From: Odontesthes bonariensis
Lineage: Eukaryota > Chordata > Actinopteri > Atheriniformes > Atherinopsidae
Length of the DNA: 64,000 nt
Assembly: GCF_027942865.1 (NCBI RefSeq)
Contig: NC_134509.1
Span: 24,796,697 to 24,860,696 of the forward strand
Direction: 5' to 3'
Of this stretch, positions 35,601 through 48,400 are shown in pieces. Position 1 is the stretch's first letter. The number at the start of each line of letters is the position of its first letter. Below the pieces are notes generated by a model. That model was not told where the DNA came from, searched no databases, and worked only from the letters and a program-made list of their open reading frames with translations. The position numbers and the translations under genes were made by a program.

Positions 35601-37347
35601 TAAAACACAGAAAACACAACAGATGCTGAAAGTGAGACATTTTTCATGAAACATATCAGCTCACTTTGAATTCGACGACAGCAACACGTCTCAAACAAGT
35701 TCGGAAAGAAAGAAACAGCTGGGGGACATGATGGAACTAGTTATGTTGATTGGTTATAAGTCAGTAACATGACTAGGTATAAAAAGAGCATCTTAGAGAG
35801 GCAGATTTTGCAGTAATTTCAGAATAATGCTCCTCAATGTAAAACTGTGAAGACTTTGAATATTCCATCATTTACGGTGCATTTATGACACCAAAAGTTT
35901 CAGAGAATCTGGTGACATCGCTGTACACAACGGACATGGCTAAAAAAAAAAAAGTATTGGATGTCTGTGATCTTCAGGCCCTCGGGCAGCTCTGCATTAA
36001 AAACAGGCCTGATTCTGACCTGGGAATCAATGCATGGGCTCAGGAACACTCGTCTGTGAACACAGCTCACCTGCCCTCCACAAATGAAGGTTAAAGCTCT
36101 GTCATGCAAAGAAGAAGCCACATGTGAACATGATCCAGACACTCTGCCGTCTTCTCTGGACTAAAACTTATTATTCTAATGGACTGAAGCAAAGTAGAAA
36201 ACAGTGCTGTGGTCAGACAAGTTCAAATATGAATTCTTTTATGGAAATCATGGACGCTGCATCCTCCAGAATAAAGAGGAGAGGGACCGTCCAGCTTGCT
36301 ATCAGCTCTGTTCAAAGCCTGCATCTCTGATGGTATGGAGGTCCATTAGTGCCTACAGAACTGGCAACACGCACATCTGGAAAGGCTCCATCAATGCTGA
36401 AAGGTACATACAAGTTTCAGAGCAACATATGCTCCCATCCAGATGATGTCTTTTTGTTCACATTTTACGCAGCGTCCCGACATTTCTGGATTTGGGGTTG
36501 TAAGACATTTGTAGTTTCAGTTAACTGACTGAGTGGAAGATCCATCGAGCATTGCGTTTTACATCAGAAAAGCTTTTTAACAAAAGTATAGTATAACAAA
36601 ATTCCGACTGCTCGAACAATCTGAGATTCACTTCCAAGAGATAGATCAGAGATTTGAGACTCACCGGCCTCTTCAGGAGAGTACAAGTCTCTCCAGTACA
36701 TCCTGTGTTTGTAGTCATCCTTTGGGGCGTACAGATATGTGTTCAGACCCCACTTCTGCTCCCTGTGAAACCCAAACATAATATCAGATCATGTACAGTA
36801 TCTCACTCTGGAAACATGGAAATAAATCTCAGCGTGTCACCAGGAAACACTTGATCATAACAAACAGAGGAAATGTTTATTGTAAGCTACTGCTGTCTTT
36901 GTCCTGAAACTAAAATTAAGGAAATCATGCATCAGTTTCAGTGACAGATATGAAATAAATCCATTTATTTTGAAATGTGTTTTAAAGAAAAACATGTAGC
37001 CTCCTTGGGCTGAGACTCTTAGGAAACATACCTTTTAAACAGCTCTGTTCTTTGCTCCATAGTCCATGGTCGCCCATAAAAACCTATATCAATCAAAGGT
37101 CAAGTTACATTTCAAATGATATAATCCTGCCATACATAATCAATACATGACTAATATCCTTGATGCATTTTAATCCTTAAATCTTAATATGGATGTTCTT
37201 GGTTCTGGAGGATCCGATCCAGCTGGACCACCAGAGTTCAGACCTCTGAGGTGGTCTGGGCCCTCCAGCTTGCTCACCTTCCACCACCCCGCTGATGAAG
37301 CGCCCACCGCTGCGGGGCCGCCCCTTGGCACTGCCTGGTGTCGACAT
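29677..37347 (-). CDS. oga: Protein O-GlcNAcase, compact form (17 exons)
   Basis: OGA removes O-linked N-acetylglucosamine from nuclear and cytosolic proteins. Exons: 37347-37278, 37083-37032, 36762-36665, 34727-34597, 34322-34151, 33151-33053, 32979-32840, 32762-32618, 32140-32042, 31953-31694, 31613-31439, 31231-31146, 31033-30941, 30866-30778, 30691-30571, 30481-30364, 29813-29677. The frame stays open for 694 codons. The GH84 barrel begins [12 protein letters not shown] (24-35). Asp131-Asp132 in LLFDDIE are the catalytic pair, and [10 protein letters not shown] (235-244) binds substrate. A stalk helix region ([13 protein letters not shown]...) and an acetyltransferase-like C terminus ending [10 protein letters not shown] follow. 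Human OGA is 916 aa. Here the acidic linker after the barrel is very short, and about 45 residues are missing in the C-terminal domain. This could be the second teleost paralog (oga-like). Confidence 0.95.
33219..34058. mobile_element. Tc1-like element, internally deleted, in oga intron 5
   Basis: The ends are CACTCATCGGCCACTTTATT and the complement GATAAAGTGGCCGGTGAGTG, each with a flanking TA. The left half and right half match the reverse strand of a widespread fish Tc1-like transposase. For example, the minus strand near 33450 encodes the segment translating to [17 protein letters not shown]-like sequence. The element is 840 bp, where intact relatives as I recall are roughly 1.2 kb or more. 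The missing middle removes most of the catalytic region. Confidence 0.85.
35523..36500 (+). mobile_element. Tc1/mariner-like element in oga intron 3
   Basis: The termini CAACTCCAAAACAGTTGGGACGC and the complement of CAACCCCAAATCC...GTCGGGACGC are inverted and flanked by TA. The interior plus strand retains a conceptual stretch reading [16 protein letters not shown] and [16 protein letters not shown], like the middle of Tc1-type transposases. The rest of the catalytic domain is deleted or frame-shifted. The element splits the 1.9-kb oga intron 3. Confidence 0.8.
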
Positions 37348-38411
37348 GTTTTCATGTAAAAATAAAAGCTCTACTCTTCCTCCGTGGGTTCAACAATGCT
37401 CATACAGCTGCTCCAGCTCTGGCATGACTCTGTGCACCAGCCTTTTAGTGAGATTCACTTTTATTGCACCATCCTGTCACGCCTGCGCAGAACGGTGATT
37501 GTGCAACATGACGCTTTATAGTCGAAAGCTATAAAAGCTCCGGCCGCAAAAGAAACTCAGCTATTGTTTAGTGATGATTCTGCTCACCTCAGGTTCAGAC
37601 GCATGTTGACTATGCGTGTCCAACTACCGGGTGGACGTCTTAAAGGGACAGCGTACCTGTGGCTTAAAGGGACAGTTCACCAGTAAACATTCAGAGGAGA
37701 GCAAACAAACACTGGATATATTTCATTTAACGCAGTGTGGTGTCATTTAAAGTCATAAACTGTACATTTGGTGATATACGGAACTGTTCTTGTTTCAGTT
37801 CCCATGTAAGTATTATGTGGAGTCACATGATTTTGGAGAATCTCAACAGTTTCTGACAGATACACCAAAATGTCCCAAACACTGTGTCATCCAGTAAAAA
37901 TCTTTATAACCAAACACTTCAGGGACTCAAAAGGAGCAATTTCCTCATAAAAACCCTAACATTAAGAAATCTATAACAAGGAAACAGAACCAAACAGACC
38001 CACGGACACTGGACCAATGGATTCAAATGCATGTACTGAATATTTATGAGATTGAGTCAACAGCATCTCCAGTGAAGTTCAATGTTTATGTCAACTGAGA
38101 GATAATAAGAATAAAATAACAACATTATCATCTGGAATATTCTGTCCTGTAGTGATAATTTGTGTCTGATGTGGCATCTTCACAATGAGAAATCAAAATC
38201 CAAGTTAGAGGCTATTCAAGTCACATATTTCCACTTAAAATGAATAATCGAAAGATGCTAGTTTAAAAAGTTTCAACACCAACACAAGGTGTCAACTGCT
38301 TTACTTTAAAGTCCACTTTCAGGACTACAAAGACTGTAATTCAATACAGAAATATACAGGAAGCTCACAATATGTCATGTTAGTTCTCAGTCGAAGAAGT
38401 CGTGATAATCC

Positions 38412-38522
38412 TTAAGACCGAAGCAGAGGTTTCTCTTGTTTCCTCAAGACATTTCTCTTGTAATTCAAGAGGTTTCCTCGGTCATCGCTGATCGGTTGGG
38501 AGTCCACGCATTTCATCAGTAC
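38412..38522 (-). other. Possible orphan exon, unknown
   Basis: On the minus strand, an AG at 38524-38523 precedes a 37-codon open stretch beginning VLMKCVDSQPISDDRG and ending in TAA. Codon choice looks coding-like, but no partner exon or known protein was recognised. It overlaps no annotated gene and lies between oga and pprc1. A chance frame is equally possible. Confidence 0.15.
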
Positions 38523-39189
38523 CTTGAGTCATGAAATTAAGAATGTTTAAAACATCTGAAGGAAAGAAATATTACTCCCAAACATAAACCTCTATCCATA
38601 CACCCATACAACATAACTTAACCAAATAAAGTGGGAATAAAAGTCTGTCAGGAAACGGTGCAACTACATGAAGTTTAAAGTTAAGCAGCGTTCTTCCGAC
38701 AATAGCTGTGATGTTGTGTAATCATGCAGGACAAGTTAGGCTGAGATTAAAGGTGTTCACAGACTTTTCTACTTCAATGTTGCACAGTATCGATGAGCAA
38801 AACACTTTCTTTCTAGCAACCGTGTGTTCATTTCATAACCATTTTTGGCTTATTCTGAGCATTAACGTTGATGATGAGATTACCAACCTGTCAAAAGAAA
38901 CAGAAGCAGTGAGAGCCAGAGATAAGAAGACTGCTGAGTAACGCAGTTTACACCCCGATATGAGATATTTATGCGCTCACTTACAGCTCCTTTTTCTAGA
39001 AAACTTCAGGACTGAAGTCCAGCTGTGTAACAATAACGACTTTGCATGTTTCTTGCCGCATTAAACACAAACACTGTTCGTGACAAATCACGAAACAACT
39101 TTAAAATGTTTCCATGAGGAGATAGTTTCAGTGAACAGAAAAGGAACCACGAAAAAAAAAAGCGGAAAAACACAATATTATTGTTATTC

Positions 39190-39195
39190 TTTATT
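39190..39195 (-). terminator. pprc1: Candidate pprc1 poly(A) signal
   Basis: AATAAA on the minus strand about 285 bp beyond the pprc1 stop codon. Confidence 0.45.
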
Positions 39196-39478
39196 ATAGA
39201 AATCTTTGATAGTGCTTTGGAATGCAACAGAAATCGTGTGAGTGCTACATAATTGGACGTTTTAACTTTACAGATCAAAAGTTCATGCTTTTAACAGTGC
39301 AATGTGGTTGCTTATATGAATTTTACAAATTAATTATTGCATGCATACGCAGTGTATTAAAGACAAAACATGAAAAACAGAAAAAAACATAAGATTTTGC
39401 TACATAAACGTGAGCACGATGCCCTGAGGTCGATGTCTCTCCATCGTTATTTTGCTCCCGTGTTGCTGCACGGCTCTG

Positions 39479-42400
39479 CTACCTCTTCATTCCTCTCTGA
39501 GCCTGTTTCAGCAGCGAATCAAAGTCGAGGTCCTCGAACCGGCTCCTGGGGGGGGGCGACTCTGCATCTCTGTTTGCATCTGAAGAACAAACAACATTTA
39601 CACATTCACTTAAGAGTTCAGTCAAATTTAGGGAGTGGGCGAAATAGTCACAGGGCTGCAAATGGTATTTTTACACCCTGTTGTACTGAAAGTTGATTAA
39701 AAGTTCTTCATTTTGGCCTCCAGCGTGCATGTACATTCACATTACTGATAAAAGGTCATCTAAAAAATGATTTTCAAGAAGAAAAAGCTAGAAAAAGAAA
39801 CAAAAATCTCTCCATTACATTTGAAGTATCAATGATACAATTCCATGACCATTAAGAATCTGTAAGAAGTTATAAATGTAAATGATACATAATTAACTCT
39901 ACTTCAGTTAACTGTTAAAGTTATTGTGTGAGAAGTTGAGCATCTGTCATTTATCATCATTAGATCTGCCTCTTAGCAGCTCAGGAAACAAAGCCTGGAG
40001 TGTTTGTGAAAACTTAGTGAAAACACAAGTGTTAAAGTGTTATTGGGGCTGTTGTTCGGGCTCTCGACACCAAGCCGACAATCGGCCGTGACGAATATCC
40101 TGAGTCGTCTTTTTTGTGATCGTGTAACGCTCTGTCGGCTCCGTCTGATCTCGCTGAGGCTTTTTACTGCCAATTCATCCCGTTAAATAGCTGTCAGATC
40201 TGGCACTGACTGACCACTACGATGGGCTGTTCAGCGCAGTGAATCGACTCTTTAATAAGTTACTAAATGTTCAACCGGGTTATTTTTTCAATACATGAAG
40301 CTAAAGTGCTTTCTGAAAGCAGTCACGCTCACGACAAACCTTATGATGCGTTAGTTCAAACTGAAACCCAGGTTCTTGAGTCCTAAAGCTGTAACCGAGC
40401 TAGAAACATACAGGATAATAAAAAAATGAATAATAACTGACTTTATACAAACTTTTTTTGAACTTTATAGATACTTTTATAGACTCCCTTCTGCGTGTCA
40501 AAGTTGTGTACATTGTACATCGGAGTTGGCAGTTAGAGGAGGTCTTTTTCCCCTGATGCTGCAGATGAGATGAGCCATAGCTGGGGTGTGTGCAGCTGAA
40601 CAGCCTTTACATGGAAATTCTACATTCATGCGGCTACTTAATAAGAAATCTGACGTATTGCTCTAAAAACCTGGAAATTCAGGGTGTTTTCTCGGTGTTC
40701 AGGTCTCACCCAGATCAGCGTAGTCTGAGTTACAGAACTGCCTTCGTCCACCAAAGCAGATGTCAAACGGCAGCTCATCCGGCCTCCGCAGTTTTCCACC
40801 GTTGTCGATGGCTGCAAAAGCATCCTCCGTGTTGTAGAATGTAACAAAGGCGAAGTGGTCGCTGTGAGGGTCAGAAACGGCAGGTTTGAATGTTGATAAA
40901 ACTGTTGATTATAAAGAAACCAGACGTTTTAAACTGTAACTGAGCGTTCTTACCCTCGATCTCTAAAGTGAAGCGACACACATTCCACCTCTCCAAACTG
41001 CGAGAAGCGCTCCCTCAGTTCATCGTGCGTCATCGTTCTGCCGATGCGGCCGACGTACACCACCCTGCGCTCATCCTGTGGGAAGAGATTAACACAATTA
41101 CTCCAAACTGAAGACAGAGCACCCATACATCTGCGGACAGCCTGTAAAATGTACTCACTATGGCTTTGAGTTTCTGAATCCTCATCTCGTGCTCCCTCCT
41201 GAGCCTCCTGGACTCTCTGCTGCTGTGGGAGCGACGGGTGACGTTGAGGAAGACGGAAACAGAGATCAGCAAGGCTGGCTAAGGTTTATTTGGTTTCATC
41301 TATATGATATGATCTGATTAACTCACCTGCAAACTTCTCTCCATCGTCTGCGGCATATTCGTGGGGAAGGTGACCGTGATGGAGATCTGGAGCGGGACCA
41401 AGATCTGGATCTTGACCTGCTGTATCTGGGGTAAGACAACCTGAAGGGCTGAGGAGGGGAACGGGAATCACGGTAAGAGGGCGACGATGAGCACGAACTG
41501 CTCCCTGAACGCCTGCGATGGATTCTGCGAGACAAACAAATGGAAGATGAAAATCCAGCACACAAAGGTTGAAGTGAAAACACAAACTACACAGGAGGAA
41601 TAACTGAGCACCTTGGTCTTTTTGGAGAACACGATGCAGAACTGGAGGAGGAGGAAGAAAAAGAGGAAGAACGGGAACTGGAGCTGGAGTCGGACTGTTG
41701 AGATCTCCGATGTCTCCTCTTGTCCCGTCCTCTGGCGGGAGGACTGGGTGGAGGTGTAGGAAGACTGCAAGCGGCGGTCCTGTTGGTGTTTGCTCCACCA
41801 TCCTCTGCAGCAGAGCTGTCAGAGAACACATCAGCCTCTGACCTGGTCCTGGGTTGTTCTGAGTGATGTGGCGACACAGACGCCGTTTGTCCATCTGAGA
41901 TGTTTTTCTGCTCTTTTCCAGCTCTTGAATTCTGAGCCGTCACCTGCGGTTCTGTGGTGGTTTCTCTGAGTAAAGAGGATTTAACTCCGCTACGCTGAGA
42001 GGCGCTGACAGGAGAGCAATCCACAGGCCCGCAGTAATCATGATCGCAGGAGAAATATGAAAACACGTGAGTGGGGGTTTGAGCTGCAGGTGACTCTGAT
42101 GGGCTCGTGTGAATCTTCCTGGACGGTAAAGGACGAGGGTCAATTATCTTAATGGCCTTGGATGGAACATTTTTCCGTCTTGCGGGCGGCTCTTGGCGAG
42201 TGCTCAGGATAATTTCATTGCAGAGGGGCTCGGGTGCGTCCACAGTCTGGAGATACGGCAGATTCCCTGAACTACTCAAAGGTTCAAGTGGTTCCACAGA
42301 GGGAGTTAATCTGGAGCTCTTTTCTGATCCTGCAGGCTCAGGTCTGTGTCCATCTGTTTGTGTTTTTGAAGGTGAAGTAGCACAAATGAGTTCATCACAG

Positions 42401-45400
42401 TCCTCTATGGCTGGGGGACGAATAAAAAGAGGGAAGAGGTGAGTTTATCTCTTCATCACCAGATTTTCTTTTATGATACAAAAAAAAAGGCAAGTTTATC
42501 TATTTGACTTTTATTTTAAAATACAAAAAACTTCATCAAAACAAAACCCTTTTTCCTTTTTCATGATAAATAAAAAACAGTTTAAAAAATAACTCATACA
42601 TATACAATAGGGTCCTTGCAGTTTCACTGCTCGGTCTCTAATTAAAGGAGAAAAAAGCGTTGGATGCTATTTTCTATTAAAAGAAACAAACAAATGCAGA
42701 CCGGATGCTTCCACCGAGGCCACATAAAACATTCCTGCATACCGACCCGGATCTCGATCTGTTTATCCAAGTCGGGCAACGACCACCTCTTCAACCCCCA
42801 TAAAACAAACCACATAACTTCCAAAGCAGCAGCCTGTTCATTTACAGTAAGGAGTACCAACAGGGCTGAGCAGACACAGCTGCTATGTGTATGTGAAAAG
42901 AAATTCTCTGAACACTGACCGTAACATAAATAAGACCATATTCCAGCGGAATAGGATACTCCATTCATACTTCCGTTTCCATTTTACAGAGCATGTCCAC
43001 ATTATATCTCCTAATGCAACTGCTAAATCTGAACCCATCCAAGCTTTAAATTGCAACCATATCTGTAAAAGCATGAGCTACTCGGGTTCCTCACATGCCT
43101 CAAAAATGTGTCAACCTTGCTGTTCTGTGCTGAAATGTGCTGGAGCTGACATTACCAGATTTTGTGGCAAAAACAAAGCAACCAGGAATATGAAAAGAGG
43201 CCCAAAACAAGAGACAAATTATTGTAATTTTTTAAAAAATTGCTCAAAGTGGCTCATAATAAGCAAACCTGGCAGCTCTGGAGCCTGAGGGCGGTTGTGG
43301 CTCAGTGGTTAGAGTCAGTTGTCCAATAACCAGAAGGTTGGCAGGTTTGATTCCCACTCTCGCCACTCAAAAAAAAAAGATTGGTGGAACTGACAGCTGG
43401 AGGGGTGTCAGTCCACCTCCTTGTCACGGCTGAGGTGCCCTTGAGCAAGGCACTATTTTATCTCCCTTTGTATCAATGCGTGCTGCCACCTGCCGACGGC
43501 CGCACCCGTTTCAGGGTGTTTACTGCTCGGAAGCAGGGGACTGCACGGTCTACACAGCCTGTAGTGATACGAAGGTAGAGAGAAAATAGCGCCAAGCGAT
43601 TGTGAGGTCTGACTTTTTCTGGATGAACGATTTTGTGATGCAAATGTATTACTCTTTTGAACGCATATTGTTTTGAGAAGCAAAAAGCTTTATTTTTGTG
43701 GCCCCAGCAAACTAGCCGGACTACTGTCGTCAACGCCAAATCGAGGCTGGAACTCGGCTCACAGGACGCAGCGGGGGGTAAGTCAAATTTAATAAATAAT
43801 ATTGCTAATATGGGATGTCATACAGCTTCATGTCAAAAGAGGCAAACTATCCCTTTAAGGAAACTGCTGCTTACACTGTATTTGACTGGATAAACGCTGT
43901 AGTGAAGTTACTGAGATGAACTCATGGTGTGCTGTTACCCACTTACTTTCCTTTAAATGACTGATTATGAAAAGCTTACAGAGTAACCCAAAGACACGCT
44001 GGCTAATCGTCATTAATCAGTCCGCTCACCTTGAGTTTCTTCAAATTGTTCCAGCAGGCTGGTCAGATCAGGCGCTTCAATCCCTGATGGAAAAAACAGA
44101 CACATTAAAAGAATACTACTACACATAAGAGGATAAATGCTCCTAAAAACGGAGGGTTCAGGTTTGTTTTCCCTCTTTTTCAGTATAGAAACAAAGTGAA
44201 AGTTACACGGTTGCTTTGTTTTTCTTCCTTAAATCTCTAAATCTACCTTCTCCTCGCTTGTTCAGATTCAGATATACTTTATCAATCCATGGGTGGAAGT
44301 TGTTTGAGACAATGCTCCATTAGAGATGTGAAGAATAAACACAGTTTACCTGATTCGGCTCTACCGCCGGGTGGAGGCGGTGATGGTTTCTGGGACGAGC
44401 CGCCGGCGTGGAGGGCGTCTGATCTGGGAGGATCGAGGTGAGGAGGAGGCTGAATGAGGAGCGGTGGGAGGGAGGGAGGATTCTTTGGTGTTCTGCTCTG
44501 TGAAACAGACCCAGTTTGTGATGACGGTACAGAGCAAACTTCTGTCAACCTGGCCTTCGCTTCCTGAGGCTGTGCATCATCCGGGTTAAAACCTTTGTTC
44601 AGTGACGACACACAAGACTTTGGTCCTGATGAGTTTGCCTGATGCTGAGGAGTTGCGGCTGAGGATTCCTCTTGGAGGCTGACCGTCTCCACACTGGGCT
44701 CTGCTGAGGGGTCTGGAGTGGATGGTGATGGTATCTGAGGAACTGGCATGGGGAGGAGAACAGGATTTGGGGGATCACTGCTAAGAAGATGTGGCTTCTT
44801 CACTGGACTTTTCTTGCTCTGAGGCACAGTGACATTTGGGTTAGCTTTGATGTCTGGCAGTGAACTAGCGGGTGAGATAACTCCGGATTCAGTCTTGGGG
44901 CGCTTTAATCCGCTACGATGTAGAAAAGTGGCTTCAGGGGTGTGCAGTGAAGAGGAATGATGGGTCGAAGTCTTGTAAAGAGGTTTATGGAGATCAGGTG
45001 TCATCTTTGGTCGATTCTGTCCCTGAAAGCAGAAGATGGGGGTCAGCTCTTTGGGGGGCTCAGAAACAGAGGGCCACTTGGTGGTGTAGTCCCCCTGTTT
45101 CTCCACCAGGGGCCGTCTCTTCTGGCGAAGCTGCCTGTACTGTTGGAGGCTGAGCGATTTAGCCTTCGTCTCACCTTTTTTGACCGTCTCTTCTTGAACC
45201 TCAGCTTTATCGTCATTTCTTTCGGAGGACAGTGCTGGGAGTTCAAGTGCTTCTGTGCTCTTCGGAGGAACTGACTCGGATTCGCTTGTGTGCCCACTCA
45301 CAAGACTTTCCTCATTTAATTCCTTTTCCACTGCTTCACCAAACAGAGTCACCTGAACCGGACCGAAGCTCACCCTCTTCCTCTCTCTGGATGGCGCAGC

Positions 45401-48400
45401 TCTGGACGAGTTCCCATTAAGCAACACGCTCTTCAGAAGTTGCCTGTTATCTCTTTTTCCATCCGCCTCGTCTTCATCTTTCACAGCTGCCTCATCATCA
45501 GATACAACATTTATCTCTTCATCGCTCTCCCCGCTGGGGCGTTCATACCTCCACACCTCTTCCTGAGAGAAGAAGGAGGCATTTTTCCTCAATTCGTCGC
45601 CCTCCTCCACGTGCAGCTTCAGACTGTAAGAGTGCATGAGCTTAACGAGGCTCACAAGAGAGGTTGAGGTGAAAACCTCCACTTCAGCCTCTGCTCTCTT
45701 ATTGTTTGAGGAAAACATCTGGCTTTGTTTTTTAAAGATCAGAGGAAGACCATTTGTCTCTGCTTTGCACTCCCGGTCGTCTTCTCCATCAGTCTTGGTT
45801 TTGAATGTCATGTTTGGCGGTTTGGGTCGAGGTCGAAGTCTGTGGGCAGCTGATAGCGCCTAAAGAGAAGAGACGGGACACAAGCTAAAGGTTGATAACA
45901 GGATAATAGAAATGTCTTTGTGTCATTATATGACCACTGCCAGCTAATAATCACAGAATATCAGTGAATTTCTCTCTCTTTTTAAATAAATTAAAGCAGA
46001 TCTCACAGTGCAGCTGGCGTCATTACCCTGAGATTAAAAGTATATGCATCCAATACTAATGCTGCATCTATATTTCCTGTTTGGGCTCTAAGCTATCAGC
46101 CACACTGATGTTTTAACACGTCATTCATGCAGGTGTTGCTTCTCTCTTCCTCATCCGACTATGATCATAATTGGGGGCTCCAGCGGATAAACAGGTAACG
46201 AATATCCATGCCAGGACTTAGTGTCCTGCGGTCATGTTTTTAACGCAGACAAATCCGGTCTGCATGGTCTCTGGATTTCATTTTGTCTCGTGTTTTCTCC
46301 ACACAGCTGTTTATATGCAGGCAACCGAATCCTGCTGAATGAGATTGGTCAGTACGAACGAAAACCAAACAAAACAGGCTGCAAACTGAAAGCAGGAAGT
46401 TTCTGGTACCAGAAATGTAGTCATTTTGGCTACAGATGTTTGTATATTTATGACCATCTGGCCTGTTAAAGGCAGAGTGGCGGCATGACTTCAGCACCAT
46501 GTGAAGAGTCGGGTGACAAGTGTGATGAGGAGGCAATATTTGATTAAAATGATAACAAATCTGCAGGTTTTCAGGCCTTCAACTTTACTATCAAGGCCAT
46601 TTCTAGCTTTCCACATCTACTAGTGTGCAAACATCTAACCTGTGTGGAACACAACTGCACACGAGCCAAGAAGACAAAAGCTCAGGTTCCCTGATGATGC
46701 TCCAGTTCTGTGAGCACATGAATAGTCCGTTTGGAGTAGAGTCTGCGTGAGGAGGTCTTTAAACACATGAAACATGTGAGATGTTCAGGACAATGTGCGA
46801 GCCGTTTGATCTGATCTTTTCCCAAAGTTCACACAAGCGCATCACACAGCGAGGCGCTTTCTGCTGGAGATGCGAGAGAACTGCCGTCTAGAGCCGTGAT
46901 TTTCAGCCAGAGTGCACGGCGAGATCGTCGGGCGTTGAGCCTCTGTGTCTGTTATAAGTAAGTAAATCCTTCTCCATGTCAGTAGGTAGCTCAAATACGA
47001 CCCTGTATATTAAAGACAGTAGTTCACTGATGCAGCGATGGATTTTAAAGTTTTTACTTGACTACTTTCAAGGAGTTTCCCATTCCAGTAAACAGAGCTA
47101 CTTCGACATTTCTCTTTTTCGCAACTATATAGGCTGAGCTTCTCAAGTGTGACTATTATTAAAACTAAAAATAAAGCTGTTGTGTAAGAACTTTGTGCAT
47201 GCCTTTCTTCATCTTTTTTTCAGCTCGGTGTTCATCTAAACACTGAGTGAGAGACTGGGCTTTTATCATGAATAGCTGCATTGGCTTACAACAAGTCGGT
47301 GTGCTGCAGGATTTTTTTCAATGTGAAAGTGTGCTGTGGTTCAAAAGAGGGTGAAAAACACTGGTCAGTGTTAAGAGCACACAGGAGGCAGCATGTAGAA
47401 AATGCTTTTTCCTTCACAAAGTGCTGAGATCAGCAGACGAGGCTCCTCGCTGCGCTGGGAAAGCAGCGATATTTCTGATTTAAAGAGATGCATAAATACA
47501 TCACAGATTATTTGTTTGGCATCATCTTGTGAAGAATATCTGAACTGCAGTTTGAATTAAACTTCCAACTTACACAGATGCAGACGCAGCGAATTGGCCT
47601 CAGCTTACAATTTGTTTTCAGGCTTCAATCGAATATCGTTCATAAATATAATAAAGTTTATTTCAATGTTATCTTTGGCCTTTTCTTCAAGTTAAAGGTT
47701 TGTGGGCTTGATTTTATCTGCGCTATCATGATAAATTAAATCATCATGTCTAAATTAAATTAATTTTATTGATTACTGTTTACCGGTCGTATGAAGAAAT
47801 AAAGTAGATCTGAGAAGTAATGAGTTCTGGATAATACGTTTAGTCTAATTTCGGTTTCAACCCACCACTGAGTCGACCCTGTGGTCCGAGTGGCCGAGGA
47901 GCTCCGAGTCTGGCAGGATGTCGAAGGGAGACAAGGTCCTGCCGTCATCCTCCACGCTGTCCAGCATCTCCGTCAGGGCAGACAGCAGCGTCTCGCTTTC
48001 TTCCTCCGCATCGTTCTTGCTCTGAAACAGAGAAGCTGATTTTAACACTTTAACCTCTGGTATAAAAAAACCAAAAAAAAACCACTCTCATAGTGATGCC
48101 CCTTGGCTGGACCTCTTATTGATCAGCTTTGCCTCTCACCCCAGACGCAACCGTGGAGTCTTCAAAGATGGCCAAAATGGAGTGATCCACACAGGACTGT
48201 GCGTCCATGTCGACGCCCTCCACTTCACCTCTGCTCAGGACCACCTGCAGGCACACAGAAAAAACATCATACTGCTACTACTTTATCCATAAAGCACTTT
48301 AAAAACAACCACAGTGGACCAAAGCGCTGAGAAAAAGTACAGCGTAAGTAAACAAGTGGCTTTCTCACACTACTTTCTCTTGGGTGTGACCAGAAGCCGA

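Larger units (their letters stand above)
37348..39478 (-). other. oga promoter side and pprc1 3' UTR
   Basis: No confident gene. Immediately above the oga start codon, 37640-37680 carries two copies of CTTAAAGGGACAG, resembling ends of TTAA MITEs. The pprc1 3' UTR extends down from 39478. A minus-strand AATAAA at 39195-39190 is a plausible signal about 285 bp past the stop. One unassigned possible exon is at 38412-38522. Confidence 0.55.

Noticed and set aside
41286-41894. 202-codon minus-strand frame in the pprc1 region
   Set aside because: It crosses splice sites and is out of frame with exons 6 and 7, which carry the serine/arginine repeats.
43289-43365. Possible tRNA gene (A and B boxes present)
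   Set aside because: The stems do not pair as a proper cloverleaf, and the sequence continues into a SINE body that recurs elsewhere.
44282-44349. Extension of pprc1 exon 4 to a stop at 44282
   Set aside because: A good donor at 44349 lies in phase with the next exon, which encodes the conserved APDLTSLLEQFE block. The extension is intron read-through.
46221-46536. Overlapping frames of 82 and 98 codons in a pprc1 intron
   Set aside because: They are on opposite strands of the same bases, with no motif, splice signals or repeat identity.
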